The notes under the pieces: model-generated | The model's input: only the letters and a program-made list of their open reading frames with translations | Told to the model about the DNA's origin: nothing | Database searches by the model: none | Virus record (IMG/VR): IMGVR_UViG_3300011115_000373 | Coordinates: 1-62,287 of that record | Length of the DNA: 62,287 bases | Strand: one strand, 5' to 3' | Source of the DNA: a virus | Shown: piece by piece, positions 48,812 to 57,916 of the stretch | How positions within the stretch are numbered: position 1 is the stretch's first letter | How the letters are laid out: each line of letters starts with the position of its first letter | Position numbers and translations under genes: made by a program

Positions 48812-49306
48812 ATGGCAACTATTACCACTCTCTCTAATGCTGTTGGTTCGGGGCTGCAACCTGCTCGTTCCGTTCGCAACATGCCTTACATGGTTGAGAA
48901 CACCATCAACTTCGCTACAGCCACCACAGCTAAAGGCTCTGCCCTAGCTGCTGCGGATGTTATCGAAGCTGTCCAGATTCCTGCACAATCAGTTGTGCTG
49001 GCTGCTGGCTATGAAGTGATCTCTGCCATCACAGGTGATGTGACGATGAGCGTTGGTGTTACCGGCGTTCTGGCTACGGCATATGTAAACGCAGCTACCC
49101 TTGCTGCTGCTACATCTGTCGGCACTTACGGCACTTCGTCTACTACGGCTTATCCTATTGCCACTGCTACTGCGGATACGGTTGATCTCTTGATCTCCGC
49201 TTCCACCACTGCACTGTCGGCAGGTTCGGTTCGTGTGTGGGCTTTGCTCGTAGACGCACAAGATCGCGTTGGCCCTGCCTCGGTAGATCGTGAACAGTTG
49301 GCTTAA
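48812..49306 (+). CDS. putative head decoration or minor head protein (164 aa)
   Basis: Directly after the capsid gene with AAGGAG, ending before a strong terminator. Beta-rich, Ala/Thr/Val-rich: NTINFATATTAKGSALAAAD and AQSVVLAAGYEVISAITGD. Small proteins in this place often decorate capsids. Its C-ending codons imply high expression like the coat protein. Confidence 0.65.
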   Translation: MATITTLSNAVGSGLQPARSVRNMPYMVENTINFATATTAKGSALAAADVIEAVQIPAQSVVLAAGYEVISAITGDVTMSVGVTGVLATAYVNAATLAAATSVGTYGTSSTTAYPIATATADTVDLLISASTTALSAGSVRVWALLVDAQDRVGPASVDREQLA

Positions 49307-49323
49307 GCGCTAACTACCTGAAT

Positions 49324-49360
49324 AGGGGCAGCTTCCACAAGAGGTTGCCCCTTTCTTTTT
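49324..49360 (+). terminator. rho-independent terminator after capsid operon
   Basis: AGGGGCA (49324-49330) pairs with TGCCCCT (49346-49352), inner CTTC/GAGG pairs extend it, and TTTCTTTTT follows. Separates the head genes from the neck/tail genes. Confidence 0.88.
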
Positions 49361-49374
49361 GTTAAGGAACCAGC

Positions 49375-50103
49375 GTGGCCTACAATTATTTAGACTTAGT
49401 AAATGAAGTATTAAGAGGTTTTAATGAGGTAGAACTTACTTCGTCAAACTTCGCCACTGCTACTGGCTTCTATGCAAAGGTCAAGGACGCAGTGAATACT
49501 GCTATCCGCGACATCAATCACACTCACTATGAGTGGCCTTTCAACCATGTCACACAAGAGTTAACACTGACAGCAGGAACAATCAGATATGCTTTTCCGA
49601 GCAATGTTAATACAATAGACTTTGACACATTCAGAATTAAAGAGAACTCCACCTTTAATAATAGAACAATAAAATTAGCTCCTATTTCTTACGAAGATTA
49701 TCTAGATAGATATATCGATCACGAATATACAACGGAAACAAATAAAAGAACAACTCCGACATTCGTGTTCCAGACAACAGACCTGCAATTTGGTGTGATT
49801 CCTGCGCCTGATCAAGCATATGTATTAGTTTACGAATACTATAGCGTACCTACTAGTTTAGATGCGTATAGTGATGTACCTGTAATTCCTGAAAGATTTA
49901 GACATGTCATTGTAGAAGGAGCTATGTTCTACTGCTACATGTTCAGAGGTAATGAACAGTCTGCTGGTATCTCTAAACAGAGATATGAAGAAGGCATTAA
50001 ACGCATGCGTAGTATGCTTGTCAATAGATATGGATACGTTAGATCTGGTATGATTACACCGGCTAGTGGATCCGTCCGCTCCTTTGGAGACAGGGTAAAG
50101 TAA
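49375..50103 (+). CDS. head-tail adaptor / tail tubular protein A-like (242 aa)
   Basis: GTG start with AAGGA 7 bp upstream. MAYNYLDLVNEVLRGFNEVE, AIRDINHTHYEWPFNHVTQE, and a C-terminal FYCYMFRGNEQSAGISKQRY and RMRSMLVNRYGYVRSG are typical of gp11-like or P22 gp4-like adaptors. It would seat under the portal and start the tail. TAATATG links it to the next gene. Confidence 0.75.
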   Translation: MAYNYLDLVNEVLRGFNEVELTSSNFATATGFYAKVKDAVNTAIRDINHTHYEWPFNHVTQELTLTAGTIRYAFPSNVNTIDFDTFRIKENSTFNNRTIKLAPISYEDYLDRYIDHEYTTETNKRTTPTFVFQTTDLQFGVIPAPDQAYVLVYEYYSVPTSLDAYSDVPVIPERFRHVIVEGAMFYCYMFRGNEQSAGISKQRYEEGIKRMRSMLVNRYGYVRSGMITPASGSVRSFGDRVK

Positions 50104-50104
50104 T

Positions 50105-52084
50105 ATGGCAGACGCATGGAAGACTTATTCTTTTGAGTTCAAGGGTGGACTTGTAACGAATTTATCTCCACTTCAGCAGGGCGTTAATTTACCCGGCAGC
50201 GCTCGCATTCTTAAAAACTTTGAACCTTCTATTTCTGGTGGATATAAAAGAATCGAAGGATTTAGTAAATATTCAACTAGCTTTGTACCCTCTCATGGAG
50301 AACCAAAGGTACACGGCTCAGGTCAAACAGGTACTATCTTAATAGTAGGTAATATTTTTTCTGCTCCCATACAAGGAGAGCAATTTACTATTTCCGGTGT
50401 TACAGGAACATACACAATTGCAAGTGGTGGTGTAGCTTATGACAACACAAGTAAAAGAGCAACACTTACATTAACAACTTCTTTGGCAAGTAGTCCCGCC
50501 GATAAAGCTAGTCTTACTTTTGTTTCTCACAGCGGAAAAATTTTAGGGCTTTCTTCATGGCAGGGAACAACTTTGGCAGCAAGAGGTGGGGATATCTATT
50601 CCTCCACCGGGTCTACTTGGACTAAGATAAACAAGCCCTCCTATGGAACAGTGCTAGTTAATGGGGCAGGACAGACAGGCTCATCTTTAGCAATTGATGG
50701 TATCTCTAATGGTGGCCCTAGACAGGGAGACACTTTCACTATTGCTGGTGTCAATAAAATCTACACAGTGCTAGCTAACCCCACTGTAACCAGCGGAGGA
50801 ACAACACTGTCTATTGATCCTGCGTTAGCTTCTAGTCCAGCAGATAACGCTGCTGTGACTTGGTTATCTGTTGATAGAAGCAGTCAAGTAAAGCTTCGAT
50901 TTACAAAATATAGAATTGGTGGTGTTGAAAAGATAGCTGGAGTTGATAGCTATAATTATCCATTTATATATAATGGAACTACTTTTTCTGAAATCACAGG
51001 ATCTACAGATTTAGAAGGAGCAGAATTTATTTGCTTCCATAAAAATCAATTGTTCATAGCTAAAGGAAACACTCTCAATTTTACAGCTCCGTATACGGAC
51101 TCCGATCTTACGGCTGTTAATGGTGGAGGTGTTATTTCTGTTGGCGCAAAAATAACAGGACTCATTGTCTTCAGAGACGCTCTCATAATCTTTACAGAAA
51201 GAACAATTAATCAATTGGTTGGGAATACCATAGCTGATTTTGTTCTACAGCCAATTACAAGAAATGTAGGTTGCGTAGCTCCCGATACAATCCAAGAGAT
51301 GGGTGGGGATATTATTTTCTTAGGCCCAGACGGTTTACGTTTGTTTGGGCTAACAGACAGGGTTGGTGACTTTAGTTTAGGCTTAGTTTCTAAACCTATT
51401 CAGACCCAACTAACAGATCTGATTGCTACCTGCTCTAGTTTTTCTAGTGTAGTGATTAAGCAAAAGTCTCAGTATAGATTGCTGGGATTTTCTGATACTG
51501 TTACAGCATCTAGTTCTAAAGGAATTTTAGGTACACAAACAGCAAGCAACGATACAAGCAGTATTTCTTGGGCAGAGTTGTCTGGGATTAGAGCTTATGT
51601 AGCTGATTCAAATTATGTAGACGCTGAAGAAACAGTTGTATTTTCTAATGTTGATGGCTATGTATATCAAATGGAAAACGGTAGTAGCTTTGACGGGGAG
51701 AACATCACAGCTTATTTTTCCACACCGTTTGTATTCATGGACGATGCCAGACTTAGAAAGACAATGTATAAGTTGTTTCTCTACACTGATCCTAGAGGAA
51801 GTGTAAATGTAAATGTGAGTATGAAGTTTGATTTTGACACATTAGGGAGTATTCAACCTAATGCTATATCTCTAACAAATACAACAACTGCTGTGGGTTT
51901 TTATGGGTCTGCCACGGCAAAATATGGTACAACTACATACGGTACTAAATTGAAGAAACTTTTTGAGACTCAACTAATTGGATCTGGTTTTGCTGTATCA
52001 TTGCAGTTTGTGTCGGAAGGAACAGATCCTCCTTTTTCGCTGGACGCAGCTACGTTAGAATACTCATTACACGATAGACGCTAA
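50105..52084 (+). CDS. tail tubular protein B-like / nozzle protein (659 aa)
   Basis: Starts MADAWKTYSFEFKGGLVTNL, then LPGSARILKNFEPSISGGYK; the body consists of beta-strand repeats. Gene position after the adaptor and before the fibres matches T7 gp12 or P22 gp10-type tail knobs. A functional analogue at 58956-61076 (MPLQKVILKPGVNRENTRY) lies in the right module. AT-rich codon use (AGA, TTA) contrasts with the right copy. Confidence 0.7.
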   Translation: MADAWKTYSFEFKGGLVTNLSPLQQGVNLPGSARILKNFEPSISGGYKRIEGFSKYSTSFVPSHGEPKVHGSGQTGTILIVGNIFSAPIQGEQFTISGVTGTYTIASGGVAYDNTSKRATLTLTTSLASSPADKASLTFVSHSGKILGLSSWQGTTLAARGGDIYSSTGSTWTKINKPSYGTVLVNGAGQTGSSLAIDGISNGGPRQGDTFTIAGVNKIYTVLANPTVTSGGTTLSIDPALASSPADNAAVTWLSVDRSSQVKLRFTKYRIGGVEKIAGVDSYNYPFIYNGTTFSEITGSTDLEGAEFICFHKNQLFIAKGNTLNFTAPYTDSDLTAVNGGGVISVGAKITGLIVFRDALIIFTERTINQLVGNTIADFVLQPITRNVGCVAPDTIQEMGGDIIFLGPDGLRLFGLTDRVGDFSLGLVSKPIQTQLTDLIATCSSFSSVVIKQKSQYRLLGFSDTVTASSSKGILGTQTASNDTSSISWAELSGIRAYVADSNYVDAEETVVFSNVDGYVYQMENGSSFDGENITAYFSTPFVFMDDARLRKTMYKLFLYTDPRGSVNVNVSMKFDFDTLGSIQPNAISLTNTTTAVGFYGSATAKYGTTTYGTKLKKLFETQLIGSGFAVSLQFVSEGTDPPFSLDAATLEYSLHDRR

Positions 52085-52092
52085 GGAAAAGT

Positions 52093-54255
52093 ATGACAGG
52101 ATACACTCGCGCAGACACGCCCAACAATATTGCAGATGGTAATATTATCAACGCCGCTGACTTGGATGGCGAGTATGATGCTATTGCCTTAGCATTCAGT
52201 AATACACTGGGCCATACACATGATGGTAGTACGGCTGAGGGACAACCAATTACAAAGGTTGGCCCTACTCAGGAAGTTGTGGTTAGTACAACTACACTGG
52301 CTCCAAAGACAACAGCAACTATTGATATTGGTAGCAATTCTTTAAAGTTCAAAGATTTTTATTTTAGTGGCACTGGCAATGTCACTGGAACCATCACTGC
52401 CGGTGGATTCTCTGGCCCTATCAATGGCACTATCGGAGCAACCACAGCAAGCACTGGCGCATTCACAACTCTGAGTGCTAGTAGCACTGTTAGCGGTACG
52501 GGCTTCAGCACCTACTTGGCTTCCCCTCCTGCTATTGGTGGAACTGCTGCTGCTGCTGGCGCATTCACTACACTAAGCGCCAGCTCGACTGTTAGCGGCA
52601 CAGGCTTTAGCACTTATCTAGCTTCTCCTCCTGCCATTGGTGGCACAGCACCTGCTGCCATAACTGGTACAACTATAAATGGTACAACCATTACAGCCAG
52701 CATTGCTTTTGCTGGCCCTATCAACGGCACTGTAGGAGCAACAACACCTAGCACTGGCGCGTTTACCACATTGAGCGCATCTAGTACGGTGAGTGGTGTT
52801 GGCTTCAGCACCTACTTAGCTTCTCCTCCTGCTATTGGTGGCACTGCTGCCGCTGCTGGTGCATTCACTACACTAAGCGCTAGCTCGACTGTTAGCGGAA
52901 CAGGCTTTTCTACTTACCTAGCAAGTCCTCCAGCCATTGGTGGTACAACAGCAGCCGCTATAACCGGCACAACCATTACAGCTAATACTGCATTTGCTGG
53001 CCCACATAATGGTACTGTAGGAGCAACAACACCCAGCACTGGTGCATTCACTACATTAAGCGCTAGCAGCACTGTTAGCGGAACAGGCTTTTCTACTTAC
53101 TTAGCTAGTCCTCCAGCTATCGGTGGTACAGCCGCTGCTGCCATCACCGGAACAACTATCACAGCTAATACTGCATTTGCAGGGCCGCATAATGGCACTG
53201 TCGGAGCAACAACACCCAGCACTGGCGCATTCACTACACTAAGCGCTAGCAGCACTGTGAGTGGTACTGGCTTCAGTACCTACTTGGCTTCCCCTCCTGC
53301 TATTGGTGGAACTGCTGCTGCCGCTGGTGCTTTTACTACTCTAAGTGCTTCTAGTACAGTGAGTGGTACAGGTTTTAGTACTTATCTAGCTTCACCCCCT
53401 GCAATTGGTGGAACTGCTGCTGCCGCTGGTTCGTTTACAGCGTTATCCTACAGCACTACTCTAACAGGTGGTACTGGTATTGTCAATCTTGGCAGCGGTC
53501 AATTCTATAAAGATGCAAGTGGTCTTATTGGAATTGGTGTCACACCTGTTGCCTCTAAAGGAACATTGCAAGTAGGTACTATCGGCTACACCGATACTGG
53601 CGTTGTAGCGGGGTTTGCTTCAAGTGTTGCTGGATACAATCAGTTGGTATTGCAGAACACCAGCAATAATGCTGCTGCTTCCACTAACCTCAACATCTCC
53701 AACGATGCCGGTACTACCACCACCAACTATGGTGAACTCGGTATCAACTCATCCACCTTTACTGGTACAGGCTCATTCAGCCAAGCTGGTAATGTGTACT
53801 TGGCTGCTGCTTCCACAGACTTAGTTATTGGCACATACGCCGCTAAGCCAATTCGTTTTGTAGTTAACAGCGGAACAACTGATGCAGCAGTTATTGACTC
53901 TTCAGGTAAATTTGGTATTGGAACTTCCTCTCCTGCCGTGGCATTTGCAGTTAACGCCACAGATGCCATCTTAGTTCCTAATGGAACTACAGCACAGCGT
54001 CCCACAGGAGCAGCAGGTTATATCCGTTATAATACCACCACAGGTACATTCGAAGGATATACTACAGCGTGGGGTTCTATTGGTGGTGGAGCTACTGGCG
54101 CAGGTGGTGATCAAGTTTTTTACCAAAACGGACAGACTGTGAATACCAGCTACAGCATTACTGCTGGTACAAACGCAGGTTCATTTGGCCCTATCTCTGT
54201 AGCCTCTGGCGCTACAGTTACTGTGCCATCTGGCTCTGTCTGGTCTATTGTTTAA
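52093..54255 (+). CDS. repetitive tail fibre protein (720 aa)
   Basis: The N-terminus TRADTPNNIADGNIINAADL and DGEYDAIALAFSNTLGHTHD is the usual fibre-to-tail attachment region. Residues ~122-446 contain seven copies of a ~32-aa unit (core STVSGTGFSTYLASPPAIGG) with GPINGTVGATTPST inserts. The C-terminal 270 aa form a beta-structured tip with YIRYNTTTGTFEGYTTAWG. Host attachment is the likely role. It is followed by a switch to GC-richer DNA. Confidence 0.8.
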   Translation: MTGYTRADTPNNIADGNIINAADLDGEYDAIALAFSNTLGHTHDGSTAEGQPITKVGPTQEVVVSTTTLAPKTTATIDIGSNSLKFKDFYFSGTGNVTGTITAGGFSGPINGTIGATTASTGAFTTLSASSTVSGTGFSTYLASPPAIGGTAAAAGAFTTLSASSTVSGTGFSTYLASPPAIGGTAPAAITGTTINGTTITASIAFAGPINGTVGATTPSTGAFTTLSASSTVSGVGFSTYLASPPAIGGTAAAAGAFTTLSASSTVSGTGFSTYLASPPAIGGTTAAAITGTTITANTAFAGPHNGTVGATTPSTGAFTTLSASSTVSGTGFSTYLASPPAIGGTAAAAITGTTITANTAFAGPHNGTVGATTPSTGAFTTLSASSTVSGTGFSTYLASPPAIGGTAAAAGAFTTLSASSTVSGTGFSTYLASPPAIGGTAAAAGSFTALSYSTTLTGGTGIVNLGSGQFYKDASGLIGIGVTPVASKGTLQVGTIGYTDTGVVAGFASSVAGYNQLVLQNTSNNAAASTNLNISNDAGTTTTNYGELGINSSTFTGTGSFSQAGNVYLAAASTDLVIGTYAAKPIRFVVNSGTTDAAVIDSSGKFGIGTSSPAVAFAVNATDAILVPNGTTAQRPTGAAGYIRYNTTTGTFEGYTTAWGSIGGGATGAGGDQVFYQNGQTVNTSYSITAGTNAGSFGPISVASGATVTVPSGSVWSIV
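52456..53430 (+). repeat. seven-copy coding repeat in tail fibre
   Basis: Each copy encodes nearly the same 32 aa, but synonymous codons differ between copies (for example AGCACC/AGCACT and TACTTGGCT/TATCTAGCT). Protein identity is thus high and DNA identity lower. Confidence 0.9.
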
Positions 54256-54264
54256 GGAGAACCC

Positions 54265-54936
54265 ATGAGTTCAGTCGCAATCCAAGGCAACGCAGCGGGC
54301 GCTGGTGTATTCACCATCGCCGCGCCCAACAGTGCCAGCAGCTACACCGCTACGTTGCCCGCAGCCACCACCACGCTGGTGGGTACGGACGCTACGCAGA
54401 CGTTGACAAACAAAACGCTGACCAGCCCGGCTATTGGCGGCACTCCAGTAATGAGCGCAAGCATTATCACTTCTGGCACTGCTGTTGCGTCCACCAGCGG
54501 AACTAGCATTGACTTCACTGGCATTCCGTCTTGGGTCAAGCGCATTACTGTGATGTTCAATGGTGTTGGTCTTAGCGGTACGTCAATCCCCATTGTGCAA
54601 CTTGGGACAAGCGGCGGCCTTGTAACAACTGGATACACCGGAGCAGCGGGCGGTTCTGATACAACAAGTGGAAACAGCGTAAGAGCCAACACAAATGGAT
54701 TGCTTCTTATGGATAACGGCAATGCAAGCGTTGCGCATCGTGGGGCGATGACAATCCGAGCGTTTGGTAGCAACAATTGGGTTTCTACTCACGCAACTGG
54801 AGATTCAGCAGTCCCCCGCGCATATTGGGGTGGGGGAGCGATTGTTTTGTCGGGTACGCTTGACCGAATTCGTATTACCACATTGAATGGCACAGACACC
54901 TTTAATGCTGGCTCCGTCAACATCCTCTACGAGTAA
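54265..54936 (+). CDS. tail fibre / fibre-tip protein (223 aa)
   Basis: MSSVAIQGNAAGAGVFTIAA and TDATQTLTNKTLTSPAIGG, the motif also seen in the fibre protein at 599. A beta-rich C-terminus follows. GC-rich compared with the genes before it (CGC, GCC, GTC codons), marking the start of a probably transferred fibre cassette. Shine-Dalgarno AAGGAGAACCC. Confidence 0.7.
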   Translation: MSSVAIQGNAAGAGVFTIAAPNSASSYTATLPAATTTLVGTDATQTLTNKTLTSPAIGGTPVMSASIITSGTAVASTSGTSIDFTGIPSWVKRITVMFNGVGLSGTSIPIVQLGTSGGLVTTGYTGAAGGSDTTSGNSVRANTNGLLLMDNGNASVAHRGAMTIRAFGSNNWVSTHATGDSAVPRAYWGGGAIVLSGTLDRIRITTLNGTDTFNAGSVNILYE

Positions 54937-54941
54937 AAACC

Positions 54942-56018
54942 ATGACCGCTGTACTATCAGGCACAAACGGGCTGCTCCAGTCCTACGACTACCAAGTCCC
55001 GACCACGGGCTTCAGCTACACGTTCGCCGCTGGCGTTCAGACGCTGATAATGAACCCTGCTGGTACGTTGGCTACGGGAACTATCACGATGCCCGCTGCA
55101 CCAGCGGATGGCATGGTAATCACGTTCAGCAGCACGCAAACTATTGTCGCGCTCACGGTTAATGCTAACTCGGGCCAGACAATAAATAATGCACTTACAT
55201 TGTTGACGGCAGGACAATCCATGTCCTATATATACCGTTCGGCATCCACTGCGTGGTTTGCATTTTCTTCAGCATTGAACGCAACTCAGTTTTCATACCC
55301 GATAAGTTATTTGGTTGTTGCTGGCGGCGGAGGGGGCAGCGGAGGTTCCGGTGGGGGCGGCGCTGGCGGTTTTTTAACCTCATCCGCTACTGCCACTGTT
55401 GGAACCGCGTACACGGTAACTGTTGGCGCAGGTGGGGCCGCTCAACCCCCAGCAAGCAGTCCGGGAGATAACGGTAGTAATTCAGTATTTGGTAGTTTCG
55501 CCACTGCTATTGGCGGTGGTGGAGGTAGCTCCGGTACTGGTGTTGCTGGCGGTTCTGGTGGCGGAGGAAGGGGTGGTAGCGGTGGGGGCTCTGGAACTTC
55601 AGGGCAAGGGAATGCAGGGGGCGCTGGAGGTGGTGGTAATGCGTGTGGTGGCGGTGGAGGCGCTTCAGCGGCGGGCAATAATGGTTCCGGTTCTACTGGT
55701 GGGAATGGTGGCGCTGGAACAGCAAGCAGCATATCTGGCGCTAGTGTTACTTATGCTGGTGGGGGCGGTGGCGCGGGCGCGGGTAATAACGGCGGTACAG
55801 GCGGCGCAGGCGGTGGCGGCACATATCCAGCGGCAGGCACTGTAAATACTGGCGGGGGTGGCGGCAGTACTTGGAATACAAATCTAGGTAGCTCTGGTGG
55901 TTCAGGCATCGTCATCATCAGCTACGCCGGTGCTCAACGCGGTACAGGTGGAACCGTTACTTCCTCGGGCGGCAATACCATCCACACATTCACTTCATCT
56001 GGAACATATACAGCGTAA
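54942..56018 (+). CDS. glycine-rich tail fibre protein (358 aa)
   Basis: The N-terminal third (SGTNGLLQSYDYQVPTTGFS) is a globular beta domain. Residues ~128-340 are Gly/Ser/Asn/Ala-rich (GGGGSGGSGG type), and the end is beta-rich (IVIISYAGAQ). Poly-Gly II sandwich fibre tips of phages have this composition. It contains copy B of the 127-bp repeat; bases 1-245 carry the diverged alternative end. Receptor binding is the likely role. Confidence 0.75.
   Translation: MTAVLSGTNGLLQSYDYQVPTTGFSYTFAAGVQTLIMNPAGTLATGTITMPAAPADGMVITFSSTQTIVALTVNANSGQTINNALTLLTAGQSMSYIYRSASTAWFAFSSALNATQFSYPISYLVVAGGGGGSGGSGGGGAGGFLTSSATATVGTAYTVTVGAGGAAQPPASSPGDNGSNSVFGSFATAIGGGGGSSGTGVAGGSGGGGRGGSGGGSGTSGQGNAGGAGGGGNACGGGGGASAAGNNGSGSTGGNGGAGTASSISGASVTYAGGGGGAGAGNNGGTGGAGGGGTYPAAGTVNTGGGGGSTWNTNLGSSGGSGIVIISYAGAQRGTGGTVTSSGGNTIHTFTSSGTYTA
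55774..55900. repeat. exact 127-bp repeat, copy B
   Basis: Identical to 1-127. Both flanking continuations code for the same protein end but differ at ~20% of bases. See the finding on genome circularity. Confidence 0.95.
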
Positions 56019-56026
56019 GGACAAAC

Positions 56027-56368
56027 ATGGCACATTTTGCAAAAGTATCAAACGGCGTAGTGGTTCAAGTCATCGTGGCTGAACCCGAGTTCTTCCAGAC
56101 GTTCGTGGACACAAGCCCCGGCGAGTGGATTCAGACCAGCTACAACACCCACGGTGGTGTCCATGCTAACGGTGGCACTCCATTGCGTAAAAACTACGCA
56201 GGTATCGGGTTTACCTATGACCGCACCCGCGATGCGTTTATCCCCCCAAAACCCTATGCAAGCTGGACGCTGAACGAAAGCACTTGCCTATGGGACGCAC
56301 CGACCCCAATGCCGACCGACGGCGTTTACACTTGGGATGAGTCAACCACTTCTTGGGTCGCCGTATGA
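56027..56368 (+). CDS. small tail-fibre-associated protein, second copy (113 aa)
   Basis: Near-identical to the protein at 255-596 (differences include K/H, T/A, Y/F, Q/K and the C-terminal 15 residues). It overlaps the collar-domain fibre by 4 bp (ATGA). AAGGACAAAC precedes the ATG. Confidence 0.75.
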   Translation: MAHFAKVSNGVVVQVIVAEPEFFQTFVDTSPGEWIQTSYNTHGGVHANGGTPLRKNYAGIGFTYDRTRDAFIPPKPYASWTLNESTCLWDAPTPMPTDGVYTWDESTTSWVAV

Positions 56369-57285
56369 CAACTGCATATACCTCACTCTTGGGCCTTGCC
56401 CTTCCTGTCACGGGCGAACTGTCCGGCACATGGGGCGACACGGTCAACAACTACATCACCCAGTACCTTGATGCTTCCGTCGCAGGTACAAACACACTCA
56501 GCAGTGACTCGGATGTAACGCTGGTCAAAACCACCAATGCGTCACTGAGCGGCACATCTTCTCAATATGCGGTCATCCTTTGGACGGCTGGGGGCACAGC
56601 AACCCGCACCATCATTGCGCCATCTGCGTCTTCTGGGGGCCGTCAGTTTTACATTGTCGTCAACAAGACTTCTAGCACACAGTCCATCAAGCTGTGTGGC
56701 ACGGGCCCAACCACTGGGGTGACTATTACCGCAGGTAATTCAGCCGTTTGTGCATGGAATGGCTCTGACTTTATTCAAGTAGCTGCCCTTGTAAACCTAG
56801 CTACCAATGTCACTGGAGTTCTGCCAGTAGCTAACGGAGGGACACCTGTAGGTTCATTCATGTGGCACACAGCATCGACACCCCCAACAAGCTACCTAGA
56901 AGCAAACGGCGCGGCTATTTCCCGTTCAACCTATGCTGCGTTGTTTGCGGTCATTGGCACTACGTATGGAAGCGGGGATGGGTCTACAACTTTCAATGTG
57001 CCTGATGTGCGCGGATATTTTGTTCGTGGGTATGACAATGGTAGGGGCGTAGATAGCGGTCGTGCATTTGGCTCTAACCAAGCAAACTCCATACAAAGCC
57101 ATACGCACAATATGTGGCAGGCACTATCCCGAGATTCGGCAGAAGGAGACCCAAATGCAACCAGCGGGGGGACTTTTGGGGGTGGGGCAGCACAATTTTA
57201 TAAACACCCAAATACTGATTCTTCTGGGTCTACCGAAACACGCCCAATCAACATTGCATTCTTGCCTTGCATTAGGTATCAGTAA
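56365..57285 (+). CDS. phage tail collar-domain protein (306 aa)
   Basis: ATG 56365 overlaps the previous stop; an in-frame TTG at 56353 lies in the previous gene. The N-terminal fibre part (TAYTSLLGLALPVTGELSGT) and a middle beta region are followed by a tail collar domain (TYGSGDGSTTFNVPDVRGYF, RGYDNGRGVDSGRAFGSNQ, then SHTHN), ending TRPINIAFLPCIRY. It probably forms the fibre tip. No counterpart is seen in the left branch. Confidence 0.8.
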   Translation: MTTAYTSLLGLALPVTGELSGTWGDTVNNYITQYLDASVAGTNTLSSDSDVTLVKTTNASLSGTSSQYAVILWTAGGTATRTIIAPSASSGGRQFYIVVNKTSSTQSIKLCGTGPTTGVTITAGNSAVCAWNGSDFIQVAALVNLATNVTGVLPVANGGTPVGSFMWHTASTPPTSYLEANGAAISRSTYAALFAVIGTTYGSGDGSTTFNVPDVRGYFVRGYDNGRGVDSGRAFGSNQANSIQSHTHNMWQALSRDSAEGDPNATSGGTFGGGAAQFYKHPNTDSSGSTETRPINIAFLPCIRYQ

Positions 57286-57287
57286 TT

Positions 57288-57449
57288 GTGATTGACCAGA
57301 TTGTCTCTGCTGACAGCCCTTGGCCCAATACCGAGACAAAAACGGTGTTGGTCTGCCGCATCCCTAAAAAGGATGACAAGCCGGGGGCAAATGAGTTTGT
57401 AGACAAGGATGGACGTATCTGCCGTTGGGCGGTAGTGAACAGAAAATGA
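57288..57449 (+). CDS. small unknown protein (53 aa)
   Basis: GTG 57288 to TGA 57447-57449. Product includes DSPWPNTETKTVLVCRIPKK and ICRWAVVNRK. It overlaps the next ATG (57446). No Shine-Dalgarno of note. Its position between collar and lysis genes is consistent with a small linker gene. Confidence 0.45.
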   Translation: MIDQIVSADSPWPNTETKTVLVCRIPKKDDKPGANEFVDKDGRICRWAVVNRK

Positions 57450-57916
57450 TAGACCCCTTTACCGCGTTTGCAGCCGCTCAGGCAGCGGTGAAGGGAATCC
57501 AAGCAGCTATCAAGCTGGGCAAGGATGTGCAGGGGATTGCGGCAGACCTGAGCAAGTTTTTTGAAGCCAAGGACATTGTTCAGCAGGCGGCGAACAACCC
57601 TAAGAAGTTCAAGTCGGACACGGCACAGGCGCTAGAAACAGTGATGCAAGCCAAACAGCTTGCGGAGGCCGAGACCGAACTGAAGAACACGTTGATTTGG
57701 TCAGGCAATGCGGATGTATGGGAAGGCGTGCTGCTGGAGCGGAACAACATCATCCAGCGGCGCAAGAAGGCTGAGATGGAAGAGGCACTTGCCAAGGCCA
57801 AGAAGCGGCAGCAGATAATGGAAACCCTGAGTATGCTCTTCTGGATTTGTGTGTTCTTGGCTGCAATCGGTTTGAGTTATTTTTTCACAACGCTATTTTT
57901 GGAGAGACGCGCATGA
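57446..57916 (+). CDS. phage membrane-associated protein (156 aa)
   Basis: Starts MIDPFTAFAAAQAAVKGIQA. A long charged helical region (KDVQGIAADLSKFFEAKDIV, ETVMQAKQLAEAETELKN) is followed by a C-terminal membrane segment (MLFWICVFLAAIGLSYFFTTL). It is similar in layout to phage lysis accessory proteins and recurs in aquatic phages in my recollection. Coupled to the holin. Confidence 0.6.
   Translation: MIDPFTAFAAAQAAVKGIQAAIKLGKDVQGIAADLSKFFEAKDIVQQAANNPKKFKSDTAQALETVMQAKQLAEAETELKNTLIWSGNADVWEGVLLERNNIIQRRKKAEMEEALAKAKKRQQIMETLSMLFWICVFLAAIGLSYFFTTLFLERRA

Noticed and set aside
47694-48818. 374-aa open frame antisense to the major capsid gene
   Set aside because: Exact shadow of the codon-biased capsid gene; no RBS and Ser/Val/Gln-rich without any motif.
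55442-55732. Proline-rich frame antisense to the glycine-rich fibre
   Set aside because: Poly-Pro is only the complement of GGN glycine codons.
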